The position numbers and the translations under genes were made by a program. Of a stretch of 64,000 bases of DNA, positions 48,118-57,697 are shown in pieces; positions within the stretch are counted from its first letter, which is position 1, and each line of letters opens with the position of its first letter. The notes under the pieces were generated by a model that searched no databases, had not been told where the DNA came from, and worked only from the letters and a program-made list of their open reading frames with translations. Source of the stretch: Gandjariella thermophila (lineage in GTDB: Bacteria > Actinomycetota > Actinomycetes > Mycobacteriales > Pseudonocardiaceae); the NCBI RefSeq assembly GCF_005405885.1, contig NZ_BJFL01000008.1:1-64000 (forward strand), written 5' to 3'.

Positions 48118-49152
48118 TCACTCTGCCGAACCGGATGCGGAGGCTCCCGCGGGAGCCGGTCCGCCGTCGTTGGTGGGGTCCTCGGCGTCGCTGCGGATGT
48201 CGATGCGCCATCCGGTCAACCGCGCGGCGAGCCGGGCGTTCTGGCCCTCCTTGCCGATGGCCAGGGAGAGTTGGAAGTCCGGCACCACCACCCGAGCGGT
48301 CTTCGCCCGCTCGTCGAGCACCCGAACAGAGACAACCTTCGCGGGCGAGAGCGCATTCCCGACGAACGTGGCCGGATCGTCCGAGTAGTCGATGATGTCG
48401 ATCTTCTCGCCGGCCAGCTCGCTCATCACGTTGCGCACTCGGGCGCCCATCGGCCCGATGCACGCGCCCTTGGCGTTCACGCCGGGAATGGTGGACCGCA
48501 CCGCGATCTTGGACCGGTGCCCGGCCTCCCTGGCGACCGCCGGGATCTCCACGGTGCCGTCGCTGATCTCCGGCACCTCCAGCGCGAACAGCTTGCGCAC
48601 CAGGTTCGGGTGTGTTCGGGACAGGGTGATCTGCGGGCCCCGGGTGCTCCGGGACACGCCGACCACGTAGCACTTCAGCCGGGTACCGTGCTCGTACTGC
48701 TCGCCGGGCACCTGCTCGGCCGGCGGCAGCACGCCCTCGGTGTCGCCGACCTGGACGATCACCATGCCGCGCGAGTTGGCCCTGGCGTCCCGCTGCACCA
48801 CCCCGGCGATGATCTCCCCCTCCTTGGCGGAGAACTCGCCGAAGGTGCGCTCGTGCTCGGCGTCCCGCAGCCGCTGCAGGATGACCTGGCGCGCGGTGGT
48901 GGCGGCGATCCGGCCGAAACCCTCCGGAGTGTCGTCCCACTCCTGCAGCGTCTCGCCGTCCTCGCCGATCTCCTGGGCGAGCACCCGCACCACGCCGGTC
49001 TTCCGGTCGATCTCCACCCGGGCGTGCGGCTCGTGCCCCTCGGTGTGCTTGTACGCGGTAAGCAGCGCGCTCTCGATGGCCTCGAGAACGGTCTCGAAGG
49101 GGATGTCCTTGTCCCGCTCGATTGCCCGCAGCGCAGCGATGTCGACGTTCAC
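48118..49152 (-). CDS. nusA: Transcription termination/antitermination factor NusA
   Basis: GTG at 49152 overlaps the rimP stop by four bases and gives 344 residues. Domains in order: N-terminal RNA polymerase-binding ([20 protein letters not shown]), S1 ([20 protein letters not shown] near 125), KH1 ([20 protein letters not shown] near 240) and KH2 ([20 protein letters not shown] near 305). As in other actinomycetes, the E. coli-type C-terminal acidic repeats are absent. The upstream frame reaching 50502 is antisense to other genes. Confidence 0.95.
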   Translation of the reverse strand: MNVDIAALRAIERDKDIPFETVLEAIESALLTAYKHTEGHEPHARVEIDRKTGVVRVLAQEIGEDGETLQEWDDTPEGFGRIAATTARQVILQRLRDAEHERTFGEFSAKEGEIIAGVVQRDARANSRGMVIVQVGDTEGVLPPAEQVPGEQYEHGTRLKCYVVGVSRSTRGPQITLSRTHPNLVRKLFALEVPEISDGTVEIPAVAREAGHRSKIAVRSTIPGVNAKGACIGPMGARVRNVMSELAGEKIDIIDYSDDPATFVGNALSPAKVVSVRVLDERAKTARVVVPDFQLSLAIGKEGQNARLAARLTGWRIDIRSDAEDPTNDGGPAPAGASASGSAE

Positions 49153-49718
49153 CTCGACTCCTCCTCGTCCCCGTGCCGCCCTGCGGCCGCGGCTTCCTCC
49201 CCGGTAGTGCCCTCTCCGGCGCTGCGCTCCAGCACCGCCAACTCCTCGGCCGGCGGCCGGCGGAACTCCACCTCGACCACCGCACGTGCCACCGCGTCGT
49301 AGGCGACCCGCCGGAGCCGACCGTCCACCAGCATCTCCACCCCGGTGTCGTCGGCCACCCCGACGCGCCCGGTGAACTCGGTGCCGTCGACCTGCCGCAC
49401 CCGGACCAGCCGGGACCACGCCCGGCGCCAGTGCCTCGGCCTGACCAGCGGCCGGTCGACGCCCGGTGAGGTCACCTCCAGTGTGTACGGCCCGGTGAGC
49501 AGGTCGTCGCGCGCGTCCAGCGCGGAGGACACCGCCCGCGAGACCGTGGCCACCTCGTCGAGGCCGATGCCGTGCTCGCCGTCCACCACGACCTTGACCA
49601 GGCGGCGACGGCCGGCCGGCTGCACGTCGAGCAGTTCGAGGTCGTAGCCGACCTCCTCGACGGCGCGCTGGACAACGGGTTCGAGTCGCGCCGCGAGTCC
49701 GCCCTGCTGGCTGGCCAC
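49149..49718 (-). CDS. rimP: Ribosome maturation factor RimP
   Basis: A 189-residue 30S assembly factor: [20 protein letters not shown] near residue 12, [20 protein letters not shown] near 39, [20 protein letters not shown] near 80. GTG at 49718 has GGGAG and GAGAAGG upstream. It leads the rimP-nusA-ylxR-infB operon, as in M. tuberculosis. The acidic 25-residue tail is variable. Confidence 0.94.
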   Translation of the reverse strand: MASQQGGLAARLEPVVQRAVEEVGYDLELLDVQPAGRRRLVKVVVDGEHGIGLDEVATVSRAVSSALDARDDLLTGPYTLEVTSPGVDRPLVRPRHWRRAWSRLVRVRQVDGTEFTGRVGVADDTGVEMLVDGRLRRVAYDAVARAVVEVEFRRPPAEELAVLERSAGEGTTGEEAAAAGRHGDEEESR

Positions 49719-49898
49719 CTTCTCGCACTCCCTTGCTCATGATGCGGCGCCGCCGCCCATCTGGACGCGCCGACATCGGCCGACGAGGCGTCGCCGGCCG
49801 TGGTTGCTCAGCGTATCTCGTCATTGCGCCAACTCGGGGCCAGCCGATCCCACCTCGTCCGCCAGAGTCCGAGTCATCGCCTGGCAGGATGACTGACC

Positions 49899-50426
49899 GT
49901 GACCCGTGCACCACGATTCGACCGGTCCACCGCCGGTGACCGGCCCGGGGCAGTCGGCCGGCGCGGGGTGCTGCGCGCCGGGATGCTGCTTCCCCTGGCC
50001 GGTGCGGCCGCCGCATGCTCCGGCTCGACCGAACCGGAGGCCCCCGACCCGCTGATCGCGCTCGCCGCCCAGGCGCGGTCGGACGTGGCCGCGGCCAACG
50101 GGGTCGCCGCCGCCCACCCCGACCTGGCCGACGCGGCGCGGCTGGTGGCCGGCGTGCGCCAGCAGCACGCCACCGCGTTGCAGCAGGAGGTGGACCGGCT
50201 GCACCCGCCGAGCACCTCGGCCACCCCGCCGCCGGCGGCCACGTCCACCGCACCGCCGGCCGCCGCGCAGGTCGGCACCTCGGCCGCGCGTACCGCGCTC
50301 GCCACGGCGCTGGCCACGGCGGAGCAGCAGGCCAGCAACCTGGTGCCGACCCTGCCCCGGTACCGTGCCGGCCTGGTCGGCTCGGTGGCGGCCGGCTGCG
50401 CGGCGCTGCGGGAGGTGCTGTCCTGA
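49899..50426 (+). CDS. Putative lipoprotein (Rv2843-Rv2844 region type)
   Basis: A 175-residue exported protein. [21 protein letters not shown] has a twin-Arg-like start and a lipobox (AAAC), with the lipid-modified Cys near residue 41. The mature part is Ala-rich and helical with a Pro/Thr linker, and a [20 protein letters not shown] ending. It is divergent from rimP and overlaps the next gene by one base (TGATG), so the pair is co-translated. The location matches the exported/ferritin-like pair beside rimP-nusA in mycobacteria. The function is unknown. Confidence 0.7.
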   Translation: MTRAPRFDRSTAGDRPGAVGRRGVLRAGMLLPLAGAAAACSGSTEPEAPDPLIALAAQARSDVAAANGVAAAHPDLADAARLVAGVRQQHATALQQEVDRLHPPSTSATPPPAATSTAPPAAAQVGTSAARTALATALATAEQQASNLVPTLPRYRAGLVGSVAAGCAALREVLS

Positions 50427-50893
50427 TGCCCACCACGACCACCGGCGGGAGCCGGGAGTTGCCCGAGGAGACGGTGGACGCGCTGCAGAAGGCGCTGGGC
50501 ACCGAGCACGCCGCGGTCTGGGTCTACGGCCTGGCCAGCGCGTTCCTGCCGGCCGCCGCGCAGCCCGCGCTCACCGAGGGGGCCACCGCGCACCGGGCCC
50601 GGCGGGACGCCACCGAGCGGCTGCTACGCGACGCGGGCGCCACCCCGGCGGCCTCCGCACCCGCGTACCTGCCGCCCAACCCGGTGACCGACGCGGCGTC
50701 CGCGGCGGCCATGCTGGTCAGCGCGGAGAACGACACATCGGTGGCCTGGCGCGGGGTGCTCGAGCGCAGCGACGACCAGGACGTCCGCCGGGCCGCGGTG
50801 GACGCGTTGACGGCCTCGGCGGTGCGCGCGGTGTCCTGGCGGCAGCGGGCGGGGCAGTCCCCGGCCGTGGTGGCCTTCCCCGGCCGGCCGTGA
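50426..50893 (+). CDS. DUF4439 ferritin-like protein
   Basis: A 155-residue, mainly helical protein with [20 protein letters not shown] near residue 14, [20 protein letters not shown] near 39 and [20 protein letters not shown] near 92. These Glu/His-bearing helices are the DUF4439 ferritin-like pattern. Metal binding has not been shown for the family as far as I know. It begins one base inside the lipoprotein stop, suggesting joint function at the membrane. Confidence 0.82.
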   Translation: MPTTTTGGSRELPEETVDALQKALGTEHAAVWVYGLASAFLPAAAQPALTEGATAHRARRDATERLLRDAGATPAASAPAYLPPNPVTDAASAAAMLVSAENDTSVAWRGVLERSDDQDVRRAAVDALTASAVRAVSWRQRAGQSPAVVAFPGRP

Positions 50894-50911
50894 CCGCCGG
50901 GGGCACGCGAA

Positions 50912-51664
50912 TCAGCCGGTACCGAGCCGGAGCGCGTCGGTGCTCACCCGCTTGAGCAGCGCGTCGTCCGGGCTGTGCGGCGGGAAGAACGCGGACTCCA
51001 CGATGGTCACCTGGTTGCCCCGCAGGTTGGAGGCGTAGCCGCCGCCGGCCACCCCCTTTGGCGGCCCGCCGGGCACCTCGATGGCGCCGTCCGCCACCAG
51101 GTCGCGCACGTTGCCGGTGCCGTTGGCGTCGACCAGGCTCTTCAACTGGGCGGCCTGCCCGGCGTCGGGCATCTGCACCACGCTCACCGAGACGAGCACC
51201 TTGCCGCCGTCGGCCACCGTGGTGGTGAAGAGGGAGCGGGTCATCTGGGTGCACTGGGTGCCGTTGAAGAACGCGCGCACCTGCCCGGTGGAGTGCTCGG
51301 CGCAGGAGGTGTCCTGCGCGTTCTCCCGGACCGGGGTGAACTGGAAGGCGCCCTGGGCGGCGGTGGAGGTCTCCCGATTGGGCGTGCCGCCGCGCTGGCC
51401 GCCGTGCACGGTCAGCCAGATCAGGCCGGAGAGCACCGCCACGGCGACCAGGCCCAGGCCCTTGAGCACCCAGCCGAGCGCGGGCGGGAATCTTCGCGGT
51501 GGCCGGCCACCCGCCGGCGGCTGCGCCTGCCAGTTGCCCACCTGGAGCGGCGGCGGTCCGGCCGGCGGGCCGACGCGGACGAGTGGGGTGGTGTCGGTCG
51601 GCCGCATGGGGAACTGCGGCACCCGCTGGGTGGCCTGTTCAGGTGGGCGTGGGTCCTCCGACAC
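50912..51664 (-). CDS. Single-pass membrane protein, function unknown
   Basis: GTG at 51664 gives 250 residues: a Pro-rich cytoplasmic stretch of about 75, one membrane segment (LGLVAVAVLSGLIWLTV), and an outside domain with two Cys (DTSCAEHS, NGTQCTQ) that may form a disulfide. The outer part includes SLFTTTVADGGKVLVSVSVV and ends VSTDALRLGTG. No family was recognised. It is a single gene between the ferritin-like and class V aminotransferase genes. Confidence 0.72.
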   Translation of the reverse strand: MSEDPRPPEQATQRVPQFPMRPTDTTPLVRVGPPAGPPPLQVGNWQAQPPAGGRPPRRFPPALGWVLKGLGLVAVAVLSGLIWLTVHGGQRGGTPNRETSTAAQGAFQFTPVRENAQDTSCAEHSTGQVRAFFNGTQCTQMTRSLFTTTVADGGKVLVSVSVVQMPDAGQAAQLKSLVDANGTGNVRDLVADGAIEVPGGPPKGVAGGGYASNLRGNQVTIVESAFFPPHSPDDALLKRVSTDALRLGTG

Positions 51665-51704
51665 GAGTAGCCACGGTAACGGGTGCCCCCGACGCGGCGC
51701 ACGC

Positions 51705-52739
51705 CTACCGGCCGAGCGCCCGCGCCGCCGCCTCGACGTCCGCCATGGTGTTGTAGAGGTGGAAGGACAGCCGGGTGCGCCCGGCCCGGGCGGAGGCCCG
51801 GACCCCGGCCTCCGCCAGTCGCCGGCCCGCGTCGGGCAGGTCGAGGGAGACGATCGCGGAGCCCCGCGGCGGCAGGCCGAGCCGGTCCAGCAACGCGTCG
51901 GCCAGGCCGGCGCAGTGCGCCCGCACCTCGGCCAGGTCCAGTGACGCCAGCCACGGCAGCGCGGCCGCCGCGCCGACATGCGGCAGCCACGCCGGGGCCA
52001 GGTCCAGCCGGCGGGCGTCGCCTGCGAGCCGCAGCGGCAGCCCGTACAGCGACGACCCCCACCGGTCCTCGCCGGCGTACCAGTTGGCGGCGTGCGGGAT
52101 CACCACGTCCAGCGCCTCCGGCCGGCTGGCCAGCCAGGCCACCCCGCGCGGGGCGAGCAGCCACTTGTACGCCACGCCGACCACCCAGTCCGCCCAGTCC
52201 AGGCGCAGCGGCAGCCACCCGGCCGCCTGGCTGACGTCCAGCAGCACCCAGGCGCCGGCAGCCTCAGCGGCCTCGCGCAGCGCGTCCAGGTCGACCATGC
52301 CGCCGTCCGCGGACTGCACCACGCTCACCGCGACCAGGTCGTGGCCCGCCACCTCGGCCGGCAGCTTGGCCAGGTCCACCTCGGTCAGTTCCAGGCCGCG
52401 GTGCCGCTGCGCGGCGAACGGGAAGGTCAGGCTGGTGAACTCGCCGCGGGCGAGCAGCACCCGGCTGCCGCCCGGGATGCTCGCCGCGACCAGGCCGGCG
52501 AGTTGGGACACGCTGGCGCCGACCGACACGGCGGCCGCGTCGACGCCGACGAGCGCGGCGAACGCGGCGCGCGCGGTGTCCACGCCGGCGTCGAAGTCGG
52601 GCGGGTTGTCCGCGGCGGTCCGCCAGCGCCGCACGGCGGCCTCGACCGCGTCGGCCACCCGGGCCGGCGGCACGCCGATGCTGGCGGTGTTCAGGTAGCC
52701 GGGAGGAACGTCGAACTGCTCGGCGAAGGCGGTGCGCAC
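51705..52739 (-). CDS. Class V aminotransferase-type PLP enzyme
   Basis: A 344-residue fold-type I PLP enzyme of the class V (cysteine desulfurase/isopenicillin-N epimerase-like) group. The N-terminus is YLNTASIGVPPARVADAVEA; VLLDVSQAAGWLPLRL is near residue 165 and the Lys lies in WVVGVAYKWLLAPRGVAWLA near 190. It may transaminate, desulfurate or epimerise an amino acid; the substrate cannot be read from sequence. It diverges from the YjbQ-like gene. Confidence 0.87.
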   Translation of the reverse strand: MRTAFAEQFDVPPGYLNTASIGVPPARVADAVEAAVRRWRTAADNPPDFDAGVDTARAAFAALVGVDAAAVSVGASVSQLAGLVAASIPGGSRVLLARGEFTSLTFPFAAQRHRGLELTEVDLAKLPAEVAGHDLVAVSVVQSADGGMVDLDALREAAEAAGAWVLLDVSQAAGWLPLRLDWADWVVGVAYKWLLAPRGVAWLASRPEALDVVIPHAANWYAGEDRWGSSLYGLPLRLAGDARRLDLAPAWLPHVGAAAALPWLASLDLAEVRAHCAGLADALLDRLGLPPRGSAIVSLDLPDAGRRLAEAGVRASARAGRTRLSFHLYNTMADVEAAARALGR

Positions 52740-52813
52740 GATGGTCGACGCTACCCGCGCGGCCCGGTGATCGGCTGCGCCGAACGCGTGGCGAGGCTCG
52801 TACCTTGGGGTGC

Positions 52814-53221
52814 GTGCACAGCGAGGAAATCCAGATCAAGACCGGCGCCACCGAGGTGGTGCACGACCTGACCGCGGAGTGCGAGCGCTTCCTGCGCGCC
52901 GCCGGAGCCGGGGAGGGGCTGCTCAACCTCTGGGTGCCGCATGCGACGGCCGGCCTCGCCGTGCTGGAGACCGGCGCGGGCAGCGACGAGGACCTGCTGG
53001 CCACGCTAGAGCGGCTGTTGCCCCGGCAGGGGTGGCGGCACCAGCACGGCTCGCCCGGGCACGGCCGCGACCACGTGCTGCCCGCGCTGGTTCCGCCGTA
53101 CGCGACGATCCCCGTGCTGGGCGGCCGGATGGCGCTGGGCACCTGGCAGTCGGTGTGCCTGGTGGACACCAACCGGGACAACCCGGTGCGCCGGGTGCGG
53201 CTGAGCTACCTGCCCGGCTGA
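52814..53221 (+). CDS. YjbQ family protein (UPF0047)
   Basis: GTG at 52814 gives 135 residues. VPHATAGLAVLETGAGSDED near residue 43, the LPRQGWRHQHGSPGHGRDHV region near 73, and LGTWQSVCLVDTNRDNPVRR near 111 match YjbQ/UPF0047. Some members show thiamine-phosphate synthase activity in vitro; the true role is open. TACCTT (52801-52806) ends seven bases before the GTG, pointing to a leaderless mRNA. Confidence 0.9.
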   Translation: MHSEEIQIKTGATEVVHDLTAECERFLRAAGAGEGLLNLWVPHATAGLAVLETGAGSDEDLLATLERLLPRQGWRHQHGSPGHGRDHVLPALVPPYATIPVLGGRMALGTWQSVCLVDTNRDNPVRRVRLSYLPG

Positions 53222-53316
53222 TCGGCCGGCGGCCACCCGGCTCGTCGCGTGACCGGGCCGGCCCGTGCGGCATACCAGCCCCGGCCCGCTCGACGCGGCC
53301 GGTACCGTTCGCTCTC

Positions 53317-54213
53317 GTGACTCATCCGGGTGACGGCCGGGGCCTGGGACCGTGGCCGCCCCAGCAGGGCTGGCCGCCCCAGCAGAGTTCGCCGGCCCAG
53401 CAGGGCTGGCCGCGGAGCGGGTTCACCGGGCAGTACACCGGCCTCGGCGTGTACGGCGGCGGCCGGCCGCCGCGCCGGCGGCGCTGGATGGTGGCCCTCC
53501 TGGTGGTCGCCGGGTTGGCCGTGGTCGGCGGGGTGGCCGCCGCGGTCGCGCTGACCCACCCGGGCGGGGTGCGGATTTCGGCTGGCACGCCGGCACCCAT
53601 CACCGCCCCGCCGGCGATCGGGGGGACCGCGGCGTCCTCGACCGCGCCGCCGATCACGCCGAAGAACCCGGGCTGGCAGCTCATCCACAACCCGGACCTG
53701 CAGTTCGCCTACGAGGCGCCGCCGTCCTGGCAACCGCTCGGCACCAGCTACCAGAGCCGCTCGCTGCCCAACGTCACGGTGACCCACATCGCCGCCCTCG
53801 GCGACTACTCCTGCGGCGGTAAGACGCTAAGCCGCGGCACCCTGGGCAGCACCTCGGTGGCCAAGGGCGACCTGGCCGCGATCGCCACCAACGTGGCCCG
53901 CTCCCTCGGCGACGAGCTGTACGCGCAGGTGCCGGGCCACCAGGTGCGGCCGTCCCCGCCCCGGCAGGTCACCCGGGACGGGCCGAAGGGGCCGGTCAGC
54001 GGCGTCCAGGTGGACGCGGCGGTCACCGGGCCGGCCGACCCGTGCACCGCGTCCAGCGGCGTGGTGAAAGTGCTCGCGCTGGAGGCCAGCGACCGGGTGG
54101 TGCTGCTGATCGTCAACGGCGACCTGGCCGGCGGCCCGGCCACGCCCGCCCCGCCCGCCGAGGCCGACCTGCAGCGCATCGTGGATTCCGGCCGCCCGGT
54201 GGCCGGGCACTGA
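53317..54213 (+). CDS. Membrane-anchored extracytoplasmic protein, function unknown
   Basis: GTG at 53317 gives 298 residues. Residues 1-50 are a Gln/Pro/Gly-rich cytoplasmic part with repeats of QQGWP. One membrane segment (MVALLVVAGLAVVGGVAAAV) follows, then a Pro/Thr linker and an outer domain (WQLIHNPDLQFAYEAPPSWQ; VTHIAALGDYSCGGKTL). The outer domain recalls the secreted domains of actinomycete proteins tied to mycobacterial-type lipoproteins, but no family is certain. TACCGT eight bases before the GTG suggests a leaderless message. Confidence 0.75.
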   Translation: MTHPGDGRGLGPWPPQQGWPPQQSSPAQQGWPRSGFTGQYTGLGVYGGGRPPRRRRWMVALLVVAGLAVVGGVAAAVALTHPGGVRISAGTPAPITAPPAIGGTAASSTAPPITPKNPGWQLIHNPDLQFAYEAPPSWQPLGTSYQSRSLPNVTVTHIAALGDYSCGGKTLSRGTLGSTSVAKGDLAAIATNVARSLGDELYAQVPGHQVRPSPPRQVTRDGPKGPVSGVQVDAAVTGPADPCTASSGVVKVLALEASDRVVLLIVNGDLAGGPATPAPPAEADLQRIVDSGRPVAGH

Positions 54214-55329
54214 TCAGCCAGCCAGCGGGTAGGCGCTGGCGGCGTTGCCCGAGGTGACCGCGATGGCGATCCGCTCGGCGTCGGCCGCGGTGAGCACGTC
54301 CTCGGCGAGCCAGCGGTCCAGCAGCCGGCCCAGCCCGCGCCGCCACAGCAGCGCGCCGAGGTGGTGCAGTTCGGGCAGGCCGAAGCCGTCCGAGGCGTAG
54401 CAGAGCGCGCCGAACGGGGCCAGCTCGAACAGCTCCGCGAGCACCGCGTCGGCCCGCGTTCCCACGTACGGCACCGCGAGCCCGACGTCGAGGCGGACAT
54501 GCCCGAACACGTGCGCCAGGTAGGCCGCGTTGCGGTGGTACGGCCAACAGTGCAGCAGCACCACGGTGCCGCCGAGGCGCCGGGTGGCCGCGAGGAAGTC
54601 GGTCAGCAGCGCGGGATCGGCCCGGTGCAGCCGCAGGTCCGGGTCGCCGAAGCCGGTGTGCAGCTGCAGCGGCAGGCCCCGCTCCGCGCCCAGCCGCGCG
54701 CCCTGGTGCACCAGCCAGGCCAGCAACACCGGATCGGTCAGCCGGCCGCCGACGGCCAGCCACCGCCCGGCCGCGGTACGCACCTCGCCCTCGGCCGGTG
54801 GCTCGGCCGGCAGCGCGAGCCCGGCGCGGTAGGCGACCACGCTCTTCAGGCCGACCGCCCGCCGCGCCGCGGCGCATACCGCGTCCAGCACCGCCCCCGG
54901 CAGCTCGGCCGCGCCGGCCCCGCTGGCCGCGACCCGCTCGGCCACCGCCTCCAGCCGGACCACCTCGTACCCGGCGCCGCCGGCCAGGCCGGCCAGCTCC
55001 GCCGGTGCGGTGATCGGGAACGGGGTCAGCCCGGTGTCCACCAGCCAGGCGGCGGTGCCGGTGGCGGACAGTAGCCGCCGGCTCACCTCGCGCCAGCCCA
55101 GCTCGCCGCGCCGGGCCAGGTACGCCTCGGCCGGGGCGTGTGGCGGCAGGTCCAGCGCAGGAGCGCACCAGCGGCGCACCGCCAGCCCCAGCAGCGAGTC
55201 GAACGTGCTGCGGTGTGCCGGCACCTCGGCGGCCTCGGTGAGCAGCCGCTCGAACCCGGCGCGGTCGACGTCCTCCGCGCGCACGCCGTGGCAGTGCTGG
55301 TCGACCAGCGGCAGCCCGTCGGTGACCAC
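54214..55329 (-). CDS. Amidohydrolase (FluG N-terminal-like)
   Basis: A 371-residue amidohydrolase 2-type protein: LPLVDQHCHGV (HxH) near residue 6, PLQLHTGFGDPDL near 213, VVLLHCWPYHRNAAYLAHVF near 246 and LCYASDGFGLPELHHL near 302 supply the metal ligands. It is encoded three bases downstream of a glutamine synthetase-like gene, with which it could correspond to the two halves of FluG-type fusions known in fungi and some bacteria. The substrate is unknown; similar enzymes act on gamma-glutamyl or cyclic amides. Confidence 0.85.
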   Translation of the reverse strand: MVTDGLPLVDQHCHGVRAEDVDRAGFERLLTEAAEVPAHRSTFDSLLGLAVRRWCAPALDLPPHAPAEAYLARRGELGWREVSRRLLSATGTAAWLVDTGLTPFPITAPAELAGLAGGAGYEVVRLEAVAERVAASGAGAAELPGAVLDAVCAAARRAVGLKSVVAYRAGLALPAEPPAEGEVRTAAGRWLAVGGRLTDPVLLAWLVHQGARLGAERGLPLQLHTGFGDPDLRLHRADPALLTDFLAATRRLGGTVVLLHCWPYHRNAAYLAHVFGHVRLDVGLAVPYVGTRADAVLAELFELAPFGALCYASDGFGLPELHHLGALLWRRGLGRLLDRWLAEDVLTAADAERIAIAVTSGNAASAYPLAG

Positions 55330-55332
55330 GAC

Positions 55333-56712
55333 CTACCAGCGCCACCGGGTCAGCGCGACCAGCTCGGCCGGGGCGGTGCCGGCGAACCGCTCCCCTTCCG
55401 CGCGTCGCACGGTGACCAGCGCGTCGTGCAGCTCCGGCCCCATCGCCTCGGCCAGCACGGTGGACTTGGCCAGCGCCTCGGCCGCGGCACCGGGCGAGTC
55501 CGGCAGCCGGCGGATGCCAGCGGCGTCGCGCTCGCCGGCCGGGAGCAGCGCCGGGTCGTCGGCCATCGGCTCCGGCAGCCGCAGCTCCTCGGCCACCCCG
55601 GCCAGGCCGGCGGCGATCACCGCGCCCACCACCAGGTACGGGTTGGCGGTCGCATCGAAGCACTTCACCTCGGCGTTGGCGGCCTCGTCCCGGGTGCCGG
55701 TGGTGCCGGTGACGAAGCGCAGCGCCGCCTCCCTGGCCTCGTGCCCCCATGCCTGCCAGACACCGGCCCAGCGGGACGGCTCGAGGCGCAGGAAGCTGGC
55801 CGGGTTGCCGGCACCGACCGCGATCAGTGCGGGAAGCTCGCGCAGGACACCGGCCAGGAATGCCTCGCCGGGCGGCCGCATGCCGAGCGGGCCGTCGCCG
55901 CCGGCGAGCAGGCTGCCGGCCTCGTCGCGCACGGACACGTGCAGGTGTGCGCCCGAGCCGGCGCCACCCGGTTCGATGCACGGGGCGAGGCTGGCCCGCC
56001 AGCCGTGCTCGGCGGCCAGCCGGCGGATGGTGTGCCGGACCAGGATCACGTCGTCGGCGGCGCCCACCGGGTCGTTCGGCGCGACCGACAGCTCGAGCTG
56101 GGCCAGCGCGTACTCGGGATGGAACTGCTCCACCACCAGGCCCTGCGCGGCGAGCGCGCCGACCAGGGCACGGGCGTAGTCGGCGACCTGCTCGAGCCGG
56201 ATCAGCCCGTAGCCGGGGCCGTCGAAGGCGGGCACGAAGTCGCCGCCGGCGGCGACCCGGCCGAGCGCCCACTCGGTCTCGAACGCCATCCGCAGGTGCA
56301 GGCCGCGCTCGGCAGCGGCGGCGACCTGCCGGGCGGCGAACGCCCGCTGGCAGGCGACGAACCGGGGGCCGTCCTGGGTGAACTTGTCGGCCGGCGCCCA
56401 CGCCCAGCCCGGTTGGGCGGCCAGCCGCACCAGCCGGGACAGGTCGGGCACCAGCCGCAGATCACCGTCCGGCCCGCCGAGGTGGCGGCCGCGGACCATG
56501 ACGTCGTCGAAGCAGAACGTCTCGAAACACGGGGACGCGCCGATGCCGTGCATGGCGGCGGTGGCCAGCCGGCGCAGCGGCACCGTCTTCACCCGGGTGG
56601 TGCCGGCGTTGTCCACGAAGGTCAGCGCGACCAGCTCCACGCCCTCGGCGTGCAACCGGCGGACCATCGCCTCGGCATCCCCGGCAGCGGCCGGGAGGTG
56701 GTCAGGCGTCAC
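55333..56712 (-). CDS. Glutamine synthetase-like ligase
   Basis: A 459-residue protein of the glutamine synthetase superfamily. The N-terminal beta-grasp part precedes the catalytic domain: AFETEWALG near residue 140, QFHPEYALAQLELSV near 198, GGAGSGAHLHVS near 248 and ANPYLVVGAVIAAGLAG near 365. Motifs are less strict than in GlnA, so it more likely gamma-glutamylates an amine. It is not in a nitrogen-assimilation context. It is followed three bases on by the amidohydrolase gene. Confidence 0.87.
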   Translation of the reverse strand: MTPDHLPAAAGDAEAMVRRLHAEGVELVALTFVDNAGTTRVKTVPLRRLATAAMHGIGASPCFETFCFDDVMVRGRHLGGPDGDLRLVPDLSRLVRLAAQPGWAWAPADKFTQDGPRFVACQRAFAARQVAAAAERGLHLRMAFETEWALGRVAAGGDFVPAFDGPGYGLIRLEQVADYARALVGALAAQGLVVEQFHPEYALAQLELSVAPNDPVGAADDVILVRHTIRRLAAEHGWRASLAPCIEPGGAGSGAHLHVSVRDEAGSLLAGGDGPLGMRPPGEAFLAGVLRELPALIAVGAGNPASFLRLEPSRWAGVWQAWGHEAREAALRFVTGTTGTRDEAANAEVKCFDATANPYLVVGAVIAAGLAGVAEELRLPEPMADDPALLPAGERDAAGIRRLPDSPGAAAEALAKSTVLAEAMGPELHDALVTVRRAEGERFAGTAPAELVALTRWRW

Positions 56713-56789
56713 CTTGCCTGCCTACTCCGCCCCGGTGCGCCGCGCCAGCCCCCGCCCGGGCGGTTGGGAATCCGTGCCAGGATGGCCGG

Positions 56790-57524
56790 GTGCCTGACGA
56801 CGCTGGAGCGCGGGGAAACGGGCGCCGACTGGTGCTGTGGGACGTCGACCTGACCCTGGTGGACTACCGCGGCATCGGCGGGGACTGGTACCGCAGGGCG
56901 CTGGCCGCGGTGACCGGTCACGAGATGGGCCGCGTGCCAACCTTCCCGGGCCGCACCGAGCGGTCGATCACCCGGGAAATCCTTGCCGCGCACGGGTTCG
57001 CCGGCTCCGACGAACTCATCGAGCGGATGTACGCGGAGCTGGTCGCGATCGCCGAGCGGGAGCGCGCCCACCTGCCGGAGAAGGGGCACGCGCTGCCCGG
57101 CGCCGCCGAGATACTGGCCGCGCTGGACGAACTGCCGCACGTGGTGCAGACGCTGGTCACCGGGAACCTGGCCGAGGTCGCGCACTACAAGCTGGCCGCG
57201 TTTGGCCTGGACGAGTTCGTCGACCTGGACATCGGTGGCTACGGCTCGGTGTCGGAGCACCGGGCCGACCTGGTGGCCGACGCGGTGCGGCGGGCCGGCG
57301 ACAAGCACGGCGTGGACTTCCCGCCCGATGCGGTGGTGGTGCTCGGGGACACGCCGAACGACGTGGCCGCGGCGCTAGCGCACGGCGCGGTCGCGGTCGG
57401 CGTGGCCACCGGCCGCAGCGACGAGGCGGAGCTGCGCGAGTCCGGCGCGCAGGTGGTGCTGCCCGACCTCACCGAGATCGACGCCGTGCTCGCCGCGGTC
57501 CTCACCGACCCGGTTGGCGCGTAA
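56790..57524 (+). CDS. HAD family phosphatase
   Basis: A 244-residue HAD-superfamily hydrolase: motif I LVLWDVDLTLVDY near residue 14, motif II VTGNL near 123, and motif IV VVLGDTPNDVAAA near 185, with the cap domain between I and II. It resembles phosphoglycolate phosphatase-like proteins. GTG at 56790 is six bases after CAGGAT, suggesting a leaderless message. The substrate is unknown. Confidence 0.9.
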   Translation: MPDDAGARGNGRRLVLWDVDLTLVDYRGIGGDWYRRALAAVTGHEMGRVPTFPGRTERSITREILAAHGFAGSDELIERMYAELVAIAERERAHLPEKGHALPGAAEILAALDELPHVVQTLVTGNLAEVAHYKLAAFGLDEFVDLDIGGYGSVSEHRADLVADAVRRAGDKHGVDFPPDAVVVLGDTPNDVAAALAHGAVAVGVATGRSDEAELRESGAQVVLPDLTEIDAVLAAVLTDPVGA

Positions 57525-57533
57525 CCGGCGCGC

Positions 57534-57692
57534 TCAGCGGTCGCCGCGCGGGCCGGCGAGGATGTCCTGGACCGGCGTGTCCACGCGGACCGGCCGCGAT
57601 GCCGAGAAGTCGCCCGTGACACGCGCCCGGCGAACCTCCAGGGGAGGCGCCGGCCGGGCTTCCCGCGGCTGCTCAGGACGGCGACCGGGCAT
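57534..57692 (-). CDS. Small hypothetical protein downstream of proS
   Basis: An ATG five bases after the proS stop opens a 52-codon frame (PGRRPEQPREARPAPPLEVR near the start; ARVTGDFSASRPVRVDTPVQ toward the end). It fills the gap to the converging HAD gene and has no good ribosome-binding site. Translation by readthrough coupling from proS is possible. No family was recognised. Confidence 0.35.
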   Translation of the reverse strand: MPGRRPEQPREARPAPPLEVRRARVTGDFSASRPVRVDTPVQDILAGPRGDR

Positions 57693-57697
57693 GGTGC

